From assembly GCA_028015205.1 (NCBI GenBank), contig CM051517.1:47813135-47877134 (forward strand): a stretch of 64,000 bases of DNA, written 5' to 3'. How positions within the stretch are numbered: position 1 is the first letter of the stretch; the number at the start of each line of letters is the position of its first letter. The stretch comes from Mytilisepta virgata. Lineage: Eukaryota > Mollusca > Bivalvia > Mytilida > Mytilidae. The notes under the pieces are model-generated. The model had not been told where the DNA came from and searched no databases. It saw only the letters and a program-made list of their open reading frames with translations. Of the stretch, positions 49,101 to 57,351 are shown in pieces. A program made the position numbers and the translations under genes.

Positions 49101-52100
49101 AGGGATCGTACATGACTAAATCAAACGCTATTCCCTTATTTTCTTTCTTTCTTTTTCAGGGGGTCACGAATGTTGTCAATGGGGTTCCATATGGATAATA
49201 AAGGCTAATTAGTGCTTACAACTGTTTGTTTGTAAAACATGTAAGGAGTAGGACCATTTCCCGACATTTCTTTCACTCTTAATTTTAAATATTTACCAGT
49301 GTCCAGTGCCGTATACGGATCAGGAACTGCTTACCCTTCCGGAGCACCTGAGTTCACTCCTGGTTTTTATAGGAGTTCGTGTTGTTCATTGTTTTTTAGT
49401 TTTCAGTCTTATTTGTTGTGCTTATGGTCGTTCATTTGTCTTTCCGGGTTTGTATGTCTAATGGATTGTGTTTTTTGGTTTGCTCCTTAGGTATATTTGT
49501 TCTTTGTCCATCGTGAACGATTGTATAAAATATTTATGATCATGGTTAATTAAAAGAAATTTGATAATTATTTTTTAAAAAGTTTTGTTTCCATCTTGAA
49601 TATACATTGTAGATATGTTTTTTTATCAATTTTTAGACATTTTTTATCATTTAAAAAAAAATATTGTAAAGAAGGACACTCAGAACAAAAACCATTTTAG
49701 TGTCTAAAATGCTTGTGTCTTGACATTTTTTTAATGCATTAGCCTGAACATTACGAAAGAACAGTAATTCATTTATAGACATGTTACATCTATCCCAATG
49801 AGATCTAAATTAAGGATACCACATACACTGCCAAGTCTGCATCTTATCTTAATCTTCACCTTGAAATTGACACCAGAGGAAGGCTGAATACAAAACTTTA
49901 CGACAAACGGGATGACTTTGACTTTCAAATCGTCAACTTCCCATTTTTGAGCGGCCACATTCTAGAAGCGCCGCCGTACGGAGTGTATATTTCACAACTC
50001 ATACGTTGTTCCAAAACTTGTAACATATACATTGACTTCCTTGATAGACCCCGGCTCTTGACAAAAAAGTTACTCAAACAGGGGTATCTTGCTCCAAAGT
50101 TGCAGTCATCCTTATTAAAGTTTTATGGACGTCATCATGACTTGGTTGACAGGTATGAAAAAAACGTTTCCCAAATGAAAATGGACCTGTTTTATTGATG
50201 TTGCCCCTTCCCGGATACCGGATTTGACATGGGCAACATGGCGGGTTTCCTGTAGGAAGCAGAGACTGCTTACTCTTCCGGAGCACCCGAGTCTGCCCCC
50301 GGTTTTTTTGGCGGGGTCCATGTTGTTCATATGTTTTTAGTCTTTAATTGTAGTGTTTATATTGTTTTGGTCTTGTCTTCGTTGTTCTCCGGAGTTTGTC
50401 AGTTGTTTTCGATTTTCCATTCCTTGGTATTTTTTTACTTTACTTACATAATATCAAATCTAAATATACTTTTTATCTTTTCTAGATATTTCTAACTTGT
50501 AGATACTGGAAATTCTAGAAGCTAAACAATGACAATATTTTAATAAAATAAATAAAAACATACTTGTGCAAAACAAGACGACGTTTTGAAAATACCCTAG
50601 AAGTGAACAAAAAATCAGGGGGAAAGGTCCTAAACAATTACTGGTAGATGATTATTTTATGATGATCATCATCATATGAAGTATGTTCCCTTAAAATTAT
50701 TTGTCAAATTCCTATAGTCATGATAGTCATTTTTAAATCATACTGGTGATAAACGTCAGGACATGTTTACCCCTTCCGGATCACATAATTTCAATACCTG
50801 TGTATTATAATAGTTCAGCTTAAAAGTGGTTTAGTCTTTGTCCTTCATAGTTTTTTTAATTATGTGTGTTTTAATACTACCTTTTTGTTATATATTTGTA
50901 ATTATAGTTCTGTCACCATGTTGTATTCTATCGAATGCTCTGTCTAATTGCTTCGGTATTCTTTTACCGACATTTATTAATTTGTATGTAATAAAACTTT
51001 AATGCAGACGAACGCTACAGAGGCAAGCTGGCCTAAGCAACATATTTATCTCTATGGTGAGGAGTCACATTTAAATGTGGATGATGCACTGGACGAATTA
51101 GCTTTATATGTTTATAATAACAGCTACCTATTCAGTTTTTATGACCACGTGATGGCCATATCAGGGTAAATATTTTTTTTATATTTAAACATTCCTTCTT
51201 CTTTCGTTGAATTTGTAAAACGTACCGTGTAATGTGTACTTTACGATTTTTTTTACCATATCCATACATAACAGGATGTGATTAGCCTTCCAGAATACTT
51301 TATATTAAGGTATCCGGACCATAAATGACCACGTGATTATTTAAAAGTTCCCGGATGTTCCATACAATGCAATTGAAATGACTTCGGAAATGCCAATATA
51401 ACTAACTTATTTTTACAGACTCTGCATATAAGCAACAAAGTGTGTTTCAACTTGAGAAAAATATATATACAAAATTCCAGCTTTAAACTGTTTGGTTCAG
51501 CCATTCACGGTCAAAAAGAGATACAATTTTCGATCATTATCTATTATGGTCCGGATACCTTAATTCCTGTTTACAATAAAGTTTACAATATTTTAGCTTT
51601 GTATCGTTGTGTTTGTTTTCTGTGTTGTTTTCCGATTTTAAGTAGAATTTTAAATTAATATAAACACTTAGGCGTATATTTTATTATTTTCCAGACTTTT
51701 CATTGGGGAATATGTTTATGTGTCTTCTGAATAAGACATGGATTAAATTTCTTACCAATTCAGCAAAGTATATAAAAAAGATCGAGTGGAAGGACACAAA
51801 AATCACAAAATATCATTTCACAACCATGTTTTTATCTCACTGTTACGTTTAAGGAGGATATACTTCTTGTTACTACATCTTCTTTTTACTTACGGCAAAA
51901 TGATTTAATACGTAGTTTTTATGTTTTATGCAGGAGTAAAAATAAATACCTGAAAGATTTTATGTTTATAATGGCACTTTTACTGTTATATTAAGGCAAG
52001 ATTTAGCACAGAAAATAGGTGAAATATGGGAACCAGCAGCCCTTGGTAAGCTTATCACAATTTAGATAATATTTTAAGAATTATTATCAACGGAATTCAA

Positions 52101-55100
52101 AAAGTCTGTTTGAGGTATTTGAATTCGAGTGATACTCACGTAAAAGCTATTACATTCATACATTCTTTGATATCAATTTTTGTGCGCAAGATGTGCATAT
52201 TTCGTCGATCTATGACTCATCATTTTGGCTCAATCAGGCGTAAAATTTTGAAATACAAACAATAATCCAAAACGTTGAAAAGCAAACCGATCAAAAGCAT
52301 CTAAGGATAGGGTTATGCACAAGGCAGAAAATTCAAAGTTTTAACAAATTTTAACATTTTTTTTTGTAAAAAAATGAAATATAAATTTCGAGCTAGTATG
52401 GAATGAACTGGTGATACCATTATTGAAGCGGTAATAATAAATTCTAATGCAACATAACATATAACGTCCTTTTTGATTGGATAACGTCAAGCGTAAAATC
52501 CACGGTTTACCGTCGGAACCATTGACGACAACGTTACGCAAACGCATTTGACGTTTCCTGTTTACTTTTTATTCTATTTTTTGGAGGTTGCATTAGAATG
52601 GGGATAACTGTATTTTATCAGTTGCCGACATACACCGGTGGTTTTACCATCGCAAATATCCGTTTACCTGGCTCCGGTACGCGTCGCCAGGTAAACTCAA
52701 TTTGCGACGGTAAAACCATCGGTTTACGTCGGAAACTGATAAAATACAATACAGTTATCCCCTAATTCTTTGATTCAAGTGTTAATGCACAAGATGTGCA
52801 CATTTCGTCGATTTACAGACTCATCGTATGAAATACAATATTTTTAATGATGTGAAAGTCGCACTTATGTTTCAATTCGGCTCTAGGGGCAATCATGGTC
52901 GTGCTGTAAGATGCGAGTATTAAAGAATTACATGCAAATATATCAATGGAATATTAGGTATACACAATGCATTGCTTCTTATGTTAGATTTTGACAATTT
53001 CGAAATTGACAGCTTGTTCCTATCTTAGATTTATGAGAGCGATTAATATTCTTCCACTGCCAAACATCACTGAACTACATGTAACTATCATTGCAAATTT
53101 TAAAACTTGCCTAAACTCATTTCCCCCAATGTCGACTGTAAAATGCGTTCTGTTTAACTGTTTAGTTTTGAATATTGACAAAAGAATGGCGAAGTTACAA
53201 ATTGGAGATAAGATTTGAAAAAACAGTAGCCAAGAAACAAGACCTCAAAGCGCAACGACTACCCAAACTTTATATGGCAAGAGAAGCAATTTAGGAAACT
53301 TACTTATAACTGCCGAAAGACTGGCTGTCTTATTATGTAGTTCACTTTAAATTTCAAAACGACGAGTAACCTTTAAAAAGCGTACCTTTTTTCTTGATAA
53401 AAATGTAGATATATAATAATACATAAATATGTAAGAAAACAATAATATATGAACGTATTTAACGAATTATAGGCATTGAAGCTTGAAAAGACCATTTTTG
53501 ATCTCCATGCCAATGATTCCAATGCATGCCTGAATTTAAACGCGCGCACACACACACACTTTGAATTGTAAGCATTGAAGCTTGAAAATGCCTTTTTTCC
53601 ACGTAAAAAGGCACTAGATTATATATAATTACTCAAAATAAATTTCTCTCAGTGAACTCCATAATCTGAATAAGTCTGTTATTTATGTTATTATTATTAT
53701 AAAACATAATAATTGTAATACAACCTTTGTTAAAGGTTATACATTTAAAATGAAAGTAATATGTCGTCAGCCGTATTACTCAGTGTCTTTGGTGGAAGTA
53801 CCTGGATTAGGATTTAATGCAAGAATTGGTGCCCACGAAATTGCTCACAAGTAAGACTTATCAAGTATAGACTCATATTATATTATTTGGCTAGGCAACT
53901 GTGATGGATCAGGGGAACCCAACCCACAGAGCTGCCTAGCACGTCCCCATAAGGCAGATAGGGGAGACCCTTTTGTTAGGGGGGGTTGTCAGGTCATAAT
54001 ACGAAAAGCCTGACCGCGTACCATAGTGGGTAACGTTTTTGGAGAATGCCACACTCCCTGCACGCTAAAGACCCCTTCTGTAGTTTTCGGAAAAGAGTAG
54101 GATGATGGCCGCTACAGAAAGCTTAATTACTAAAAGTATCCGACCCTACCCAACCATCCTCCTTTCACAATGTTAGTTAAAATTGGTTTCAATTGTGTCC
54201 CTTACCACCCCTATTTGAATTGTTTGAAAAACTGAACTGGTTCTCGTCCTGAAGAAGCATGAAATATTTGCCAGTGGACGTTAAGCAACAATCAATCAAT
54301 ATATTGTTGGGGGATTTTTCAATATTAGCTATTTCGGACCTTTGTTATATCTTTTAGTCCACGGGGACTTTAGGTTTGCACTCCGTCCGTCCGTCCGTCC
54401 GTCTGTCGTACCGTCTCTGTCTGTCCATCCATCCGTCGGCCCGGAAAATCAGTTTTCCGCTTTTTTTTCAGTTGTGCTTGAGGATATTGACTTGATATTT
54501 GGTATATAGTTTTAACATGACCAGTTAAGGATCAAATTTGAATGTTGGTCCGGTCTGATGATTTTTTGCAGAGTTATGGTCCATGGACTTAGAAAATTCA
54601 CGCAAATAATAAGTTTTCCGCATTTTTTTCGGACTTTTTTTTTAGCAAACACTTTAACCAAACAATCTTATTTTTGGTATCTGAGCTTATAATGATGAGC
54701 TACAGATAAAAAAAAAAAAAGGTTTGAATTTTTCGTATAATTATTGTGAGAGTTAGGCGTTGGAAATAGGAATTATTGTCAAAGTATTATTTTTTCTTGA
54801 CTTTTTTGCAAACACTTTTACCAAGTGATCTTATTGGTATGTGAGCTTATAATGATGAGCTATAGAGCAGGCTGATCGGGTAATTATTGTGTACCCCTTG
54901 CAAACATAGTTTCAGGATTTTTGGAAGTCACTCTATCCATACGTCTTCGTCTGATTCACATACACAAGGAGATTTTGCGTACTTTCTCATAGCTCAAGCC
55001 CAGCAATACTTTCAGAATGTTATTTTTGGATATGTTTATTTGGTAGCAGTGCACAGTCAAGTATTAAACCTGATGATAATTGGTTGACAGGATGACGCTT

Positions 55101-56991
55101 CTTTCCTAGATTTACCAAATTGTTAATAAAAAACACCGGTTTTAAAGATTTGATTATGAGATTATTTATGTTTTTTGGCGGTAATTCAATTGTGTAAATG
55201 CAATGAGATACCATCCCATAGGTTTAAATAATCAGCGGTATAATGTTTATTACATTGGGATTTCCGAGTTTAAAAAGATCCGATAATTCGCTAGTAAACA
55301 GAGAAGTCATATTTCACTCAAGATTCGAGAAAGTGATTTGATAGTATAATTCTCATTAAATCTTCTGAATTTGTCAAATGTTTATCATATATTTAGTACT
55401 AGTACTAAATACAGTCATTTTGCATATATGATAAAGCGCCAGATGTTCCATCCATGTTACAAACATAATATCGGTCAACCTTTATCACACATATACTTTA
55501 TCGCATGGTTGAACCCGTAACGCACCCCGGTACGGAACTTCTCAGTCAGGTATTAGACGAAATGTCGTCCATGTTAAACAAGAGTCCAAACACGATACTT
55601 CAGTTCTTGTTATGTGCTATTATTACACAACCAACAAGTTTATTTATTCCTAAACCCAGAGAAAGGCGAAAATGTTTTCCGAAATTGTCCAAAAGTAAAC
55701 TCGAAGTTCACGAGGCTTTGGAAGGATTAAATTTGCTGACCATTAAAACTGAAAGCTTTACTTTAGTTAATGATGCGGAGTCGGGAATCGTGATATTTTC
55801 AACTTGAAATGCCTTTTAAATATCGTCCAAAATTCTTCTTTCAACTTTACTCAATTCATGGGTACAAAAATGGTAACTACATACCCCTAGTATTTGCGTT
55901 ACTTCGATAAAAGACTGAGGAATGTTACTACAAAATGTGGGATCTTCTTATTGATGCTTCTAATACGGAAGAGGCAATAATTTAATAATTTTGATTTTCG
56001 GAAACGTAATTATTTTTTATGGAAGCGTAATATATTTTTTTTTATGGAAACGCTATATTTTTTTTTATGGAAACGTAATATCTTTTTTCTGGAAAAGTAA
56101 TGCCAATTTATGGAAACGTATTATTACACAACCAAAACGCCGAAAAGTCTTCATCTCTAAAACTTAATTAAATGGAACTTTATTATGTAAATTTTTAATT
56201 TTTTTTTAATTTAAAGATATAAGCAGCAAACATTTGATTATCTGAAGATGTGGTGGAATCGCGATGTCATACATATACTTGTCAATTTCCATCCAAAATT
56301 GGTCCTAGAAGTGAAATGGGGTTCACTTCCCAAATTTTGGAATACTTTATAACTAGATTCGGTGGGACATATAGAAATTTTCACCAGAATGTAATCCCAA
56401 ATCTGATAAATGGGACTGCTATTTAGAAACAAAATGCCACCACTTTCTCCTGAAAAATGTCACAATTTAACTTGTCAATCGTTCATGGGGTCCATTTATT
56501 TTGCTATAAACTTCAGAGATCCTTACTAGGACACAGTACCCCTGACCAGTGAGTATGATGGAATGCTGGAATTCCTACTCAATCTAGGTTAATTTGAGTG
56601 ATCGGAAACTCATTAGGGGATCTTTGTTAGAGTTTTGTCTAGTATTTCATTGCGTTAAAAATAATCAGCAGTTGCCTATATATGTTTTTATCTAATAAGA
56701 AGGAAAAAATATTGAAAACCAACAAAAGTTTTTTATAAGCTGCTGATTTCGAACAAAAAACGTTATTTTTCTCACAATAATTTGCTTTACTTGTTTAATC
56801 TTTGATGCTTGTTACATTTTATTCTTTAGCTTTAATGTAGACCACGAAGGTGTTGATCGTCCTACTGGATGTCAATTGTCGGATCAGTATGTAATGACCA
56901 GAAGCCTTGCACCCGCCACAAAGGAGAAAAGGACAAATCCTTATAAATTTTCTCCATGCTCAGTTTTACAGTTTGAAGAACATTTGAATGA
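40033..56991 (+). CDS. Secreted adamalysin-type (M12B) zinc metalloprotease, ADAM/ADAMTS-like; eleven exons, 3' end unresolved
   Basis: Exons 40033-40105, 40387-40625, 41400-41495, 42597-42759, 43842-44073, 46764-46848, 47994-48074, 51008-51165, 51996-52045, 53757-53850 and 56830-56991 join to about 477 residues. Residues 1-15 are a signal peptide. A prodomain follows with RQKR at 40-43 and a furin-type RNKR at 238-241. The catalytic domain opens with VVELMMTNDLKLFNRF. The zinc motif HEIAHNFNVDHEG lies at 419-431, the Met-turn YVMT at 444-447 and KFSPCSVLQFEEHL soon after. This is the layout of secreted molluscan ADAMTS-like reprolysins, whose substrates are extracellular. The usual Gly of HExxHxxGxxH is Asn and the Asp after the third His is Glu. 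No disintegrin, cysteine-rich, thrombospondin or membrane segment is visible. The exon 3/4 join is the weakest step. Confidence 0.87.
40387..40625 (+). CDS. Metalloprotease exon 2 (prodomain start, RQKR)
   Basis: 239 bp with poly-T tract and TTTTTAG acceptor, GTAAGT donor. Encodes DHAIVDLSNVVVRRTRQKRQ then AADEVPCDLKDELYLPIKYK and a lysine-rich tail. RRTRQKR could be cut by a proprotein convertase, releasing a peptide of roughly 28 residues after signal removal. The cysteine in EVPC is a candidate prodomain cysteine. Confidence 0.85.
41400..41495 (+). CDS. Metalloprotease exon 3 (prodomain, cysteine-rich CRFNRKCKSNC)
   Basis: 96 bp, phase 0 to 0, with GATTAG acceptor and GTAAGT donor. Encodes VSAIYYYEEKSYRYGIMVSC then RFNRKCKSNCEI. 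Three cysteines within eleven residues fit the C...C pattern of molluscan ADAMTS-like prodomains. The alternative frame is also open, but it lacks this pattern and breaks the join with exon 2. Confidence 0.75.
41840..42530 (+). repeat. Decayed relatives of the 32569-33054 element in intron 3
   Basis: 'gttgataagtttcccagaaa', 'gaacctaaacgcaaaacctt' and 'ttatggacgaacgtacatag' at the left, and 'aagccccttaaattcacgag' plus 'cggggcataac' at the right. Between them lies an open stretch (42052-42190, SAKSGTQYVPIGIPIVFCKI) probably belonging to another repeat. Confidence 0.5.
42597..42759 (+). CDS. Metalloprotease exon 4 (prodomain; start uncertain)
   Basis: Encodes RGDLITEDELIEIVGSVEQR, KAKKKKYLAEVKHIIKHFPG and TVFTTVGGDDVRIP plus one base before GTAAAT. 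The end is firm. Acceptor TTTAAAG at 42596 keeps the frame with exon 3. A stronger-looking CAG at 42581-42583 would add LYLK upstream but requires a missing exon of 3n+2 bases. If the first is right, the spliced protein contains Arg-Gly-Asp at the junction. Confidence 0.72.
42870..43090 (+). repeat. Interspersed repeat 'gcacattgcgtcgatttacg'
   Basis: 'gatgtgcacattgcgtcgat' 'ttacgacgcatcagttgtgc', 'aaatgatccaaaaagt' and 'gaagagcaaat' recur at 52150-52375 and, truncated, at 52765-52835. A family dispersed through the protease introns. Confidence 0.7.
43091..43841. other. Intron 4 of the metalloprotease, remainder
   Basis: No gene or repeat recognised. Confidence 0.35.
43842..44073 (+). CDS. 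Metalloprotease exon 5 (prodomain end, furin site, start of catalytic domain)
   Basis: 232 bp, phase 1 to 2, with TATTAAG acceptor and GTGAGA donor. Encodes GRDAKGRIDPHLPPVLEGKK, a charged helix with KLLRREQAKGQQK, the convertase site RNKR, then EALPSYFNENENVVELMMTN and DLKLFN. VVELMMTND.KLFNRF corresponds to the first catalytic strand of reprolysins (typically VEL.VV.D), so cleavage after residue 241 would yield the mature enzyme. Confidence 0.87.
44455..44858. repeat. Element bounded by ATCCCCGCACT / AGTGCGGGGAT
   Basis: Perfect 11-bp inverted ends around about 400 bp containing two modules ('gcaatttcac.atttcggt', 'aaattgaaaaccttatttca', 'catctacaca') of roughly 140-190 bp. Immediately followed by a related larger element. 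Confidence 0.72.
44863..46213 (+). repeat. Tandem-module element with GGACGG run and palindromic 3' end
   Basis: Modules 'aaaattcgctaattttaggt' 'cccaatttcgctcca' and 'cgcatctacatcacat' near 45530, 45835 and 45995. Close to the 3' end is a run of cggacagacagacgg-type units (46132-46180), then the palindrome TATACCCGCA-a-TGCGGGTATA. The 5' part contains 'ttatacccacacccccacac'. Confidence 0.75.
46764..46848 (+). CDS. Metalloprotease exon 6 (catalytic helix)
   Basis: 85 bp, phase 2 to 0, with TTTGTAG acceptor and GTAAGA donor. Encodes RFKKFGGLDYSDEEAELLMI then EFLSFLAAA, the amphipathic helix that follows the first beta strand in the reprolysin fold. Confidence 0.86.
47994..48074 (+). CDS. Metalloprotease exon 7 (catalytic strand)
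   Basis: 81 bp, phase 0 to 0, with TATTACAG acceptor and GTGAGT donor. Encodes MDNIYYNLRLYSNIKMRVHL then NGVFPVT, matching the helix/strand segment (..Y..L...I.V.L.GV..) of M12B domains. Confidence 0.85.
48085..48350 (+). repeat. Interspersed repeat, intact relative of 57352-57735
   Basis: 'ggataacaggaaaggtcaac', 'agacagaactccggaa', 'cagtctgacttggtacagac', 'ttaccta ttatctatcctgac' and 'actctgatgtatt'. It runs uninterrupted where the 57352 copy carries an insertion. Confidence 0.7.
48351..49275. other. Intron 7 of the metalloprotease, part
   Basis: No gene recognised; weak repeat-like phrasing at 48530-49130 without clear family. Confidence 0.35.
49276..49500 (+). repeat. Retroelement 3'-end fragment
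   Basis: 'ggatcaggaactgcttaccc', 'ttccggagcacctgagttca' and 'ttataggagttcgtgttgtt' parallel the sequence after the reverse-transcriptase fragment at 50250-50400, so this is the 3' UTR of another copy. A third short copy is at 50755-50800. Confidence 0.7.
49735..50460 (+). pseudogene. Broken reverse-transcriptase C-terminal fragment of a retroelement, with 3' UTR
   Basis: An open stretch from about 49818 to 50198 reads KDTTYTAKSASYLNLHLEID, TRGRLNTKLYDKRDDFDFQI, VNFPFLSGHILEAPPYGVYI and on through FYGRHHDLVDRYE to a stop. SYL.L.LE.D..G.L.TKLYDKRDDF...IVNFPF is a widespread marine-invertebrate retroelement C terminus, possibly Penelope-like. Upstream, a TAA interrupts the frame (YPNEI*IKDTT) and a further frameshift is likely, so the copy is dead. 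The 3' region carries 'gcttactcttccggagcacc'. Confidence 0.8.
51008..51165 (+). CDS. Metalloprotease exon 8 (catalytic mid-region, DHVMAISG)
   Basis: 158 bp, phase 0 to 2, with AATGCAG acceptor and GTAAAT donor. Encodes TNATEASWPKQHIYLYGEES, HLNVDDALDELALYVYNNSY and LFSFYDHVMAIS. The helix plus YDHVMAIS corresponds to the conserved 'hDha.l.T' strand of reprolysins. Confidence 0.88.
51305..51563. mobile_element. TTAA-bounded element with perfect 20-bp inverted ends
   Basis: 259 bp in protease intron 8. Both ends read TTAAGGTATCCGGACCATAA inward, without mismatch. If TTAA is the duplicated target, the element's own ends are GGTATCCGGACCATAA, as in piggyBac-type non-autonomous elements (TTAA target). 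No transposase. Confidence 0.88.
51996..52045 (+). CDS. Metalloprotease exon 9 (50-bp micro-exon)
   Basis: 50 bp with TATTAAG acceptor and GTAAGC donor. Completes a glycine codon and encodes QDLAQKIGEIWEPAAL plus one base. It sits where reprolysins have R.DL......G.A, and its phase (2 in, 1 out) fits both neighbours exactly, which supports the short length. Confidence 0.8.
52150..52375 (+). repeat. Interspersed repeat 'gtgcatatttcgtcgatcta', second copy
   Basis: Diverged copy of 42870-43090 ('caagatgtgcatatttcgtc', 'aataatccaaaacgttgaaa', 'agcaaaccgatcaaaagcat'). Confidence 0.7.
52442..52598. mobile_element. Small element with TTCTAATGCAAC inverted ends
   Basis: Perfect 12-bp inverted ends TTCTAATGCAAC / GTTGCATTAGAA, about 157 bp apart, containing 'aacgtcctttttgattggat' and 'cgttacgcaaacgcatttga'. 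It directly abuts the larger foldback. Confidence 0.72.
52600..52762. mobile_element. Foldback element, about 163 bp
   Basis: Arms of about 65-70 bp: left 'ggggataactgtattttatc', 'agttgccgac', 'ggttttaccatcgcaaat', 'gtttacctgg'; right is the inverse with several mismatches. GC-rich loop 'ctccggtacgcgtcg'. In protease intron 9. Confidence 0.88.
52763..53756. other. Intron 9 of the metalloprotease, remainder
   Basis: 52765-52835 is a truncated copy of the 42870 repeat. A short (CA)n run follows CGCGCG at 53541-53560, and 'gcattgaagcttgaaaa' occurs twice (53475, 53573). No gene. Confidence 0.45.
53757..53850 (+). CDS. Metalloprotease exon 10 (zinc-binding HEIAH)
   Basis: 94 bp with ATGAAAG acceptor and GTAAGA donor. 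Encodes VICRQPYYSVSLVEVPGLGF then NARIGAHEIAH. C..PYYSVS.VE matches the conserved cysteine strand before the active-site helix, and HEIAH supplies two zinc ligands and the catalytic glutamate (H419, E420, H423). Confidence 0.93.
53885..54310 (+). repeat. SINE/LINE-like copy with CAAT tail
   Basis: Starts near 'ggctaggcaactgtgatgga', contains 'ggcagataggggagaccctt' and 'gtagttttcggaaaagagta', and ends 'gaactggttctcgtcctgaa', 'tttgccagtggacgttaagc' and 'aacaatcaatcaat'. The tail is shared with 4788-5151, 16318-16974 and 19950-20092. Confidence 0.7.
54355..54900 (-). repeat. Element with (CGTC)n and small terminal hairpin
   Basis: Left end AGTCC-acgg-GGACT, then a (CGTC)n run at 54386-54408 and modules 'aaaatcagttttccgctttt', 'ataataagttttccgcattt' and 'gagcttataatgatgagcta' (twice, about 160 bp apart). 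It reads as a minus-orientation relative in layout of the other tandem-core elements. Confidence 0.65.
55381..55435. repeat. Foldback with perfect 20-bp inner palindrome
   Basis: TTTATCATATAT at one side and ATATATGATAAA at the other; inside lies ATTTAGTACTAGTACTAAAT, a perfect 20-bp palindrome. A diverged copy lies at 29278-29330. Confidence 0.82.
55505..55807 (+). CDS. Unrecognised 100-residue open frame in protease intron 10
   Basis: Starts MVEPVTHPGTELLSQVLDEM and includes LLCAIITQPTSLFIPKPRER and EVHEALEGLNLLTIKTESFT. Composition is protein-like (amphipathic leucines, few low-complexity runs) and codon use is less AT-biased than flanking DNA. No family recognised. It lies 70 bp after the 55381-55435 foldback, and the first bases after it resemble 29390-29420, so it may be cargo or a relic of a mobile element rather than a host gene. 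Confidence 0.3.
   Translation: MVEPVTHPGTELLSQVLDEMSSMLNKSPNTILQFLLCAIITQPTSLFIPKPRERRKCFPKLSKSKLEVHEALEGLNLLTIKTESFTLVNDAESGIVIFST
55980..56130 (+). repeat. Short tandem 'ttttttatggaaacgtaata'
   Basis: About five imperfect copies of a 25-35 bp unit, 'tatggaaacgtaata' followed by a T run. Confidence 0.75.
56131..56829. other. Intron 10 of the metalloprotease, last part
   Basis: No gene or clear repeat recognised. Confidence 0.35.
56830..56991 (+). CDS. Metalloprotease exon 11 (third zinc ligand, Met-turn)
   Basis: 162 bp with ATTCTTTAG acceptor and GTAAGT donor. Encodes NFNVDHEGVDRPTGCQLSDQ, YVMTRSLAPATKEKRTNPYK and FSPCSVLQFEEHLN with two extra bases. It provides the third zinc histidine (H429), the Met-turn M446 and the FSPCS..QF block that ends M12B domains. 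Reading through the donor gives Glu then a TAA stop, so an unspliced short form would end here. Confidence 0.93.
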
Positions 56992-57289
56992 GTAAGTCCA
57001 ATAAATGTAATTGGAGTATATATCTTAATGTTAAAAGCTACCTTTAGTATTTTTAAATATCAGGAACAAAATATTTAAATGATTATTACCTTCAGTAATT
57101 GGTCATCGAGCTACATGCATGGTTTTTTTATCTATAAGTATACCAACGTTCTGTTTGACTCTGTGTACACTAAAAGCGCACCAATAAAGTTCTAAAAATT
57201 AATAAGCCAATAAGAAAGGATATAACCGATAAATTCTTTACATGTTTATATAAAAACATGTAAATATGTATATATAGAAGACGAAGAAT

Positions 57290-57330
57290 TGCGATGCCTG
57301 ATGTGGTTTATAGTAAGGTAGATGTCGGCT
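57290..57330 (+). other. Weak candidate terminal exon of the metalloprotease
   Basis: After an AG at the end of 'tatatatag', a phase-compatible reading gives EDEELRCLMWFIVR followed by TAG. The cysteine would fall roughly where M12B domains end (..NC). The acceptor lacks a pyrimidine tract and the stretch abuts a repeat, so this is only a suggestion. Confidence 0.18.
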
Positions 57331-57351
57331 GTGAGGAGGCGGGAGGAAATA

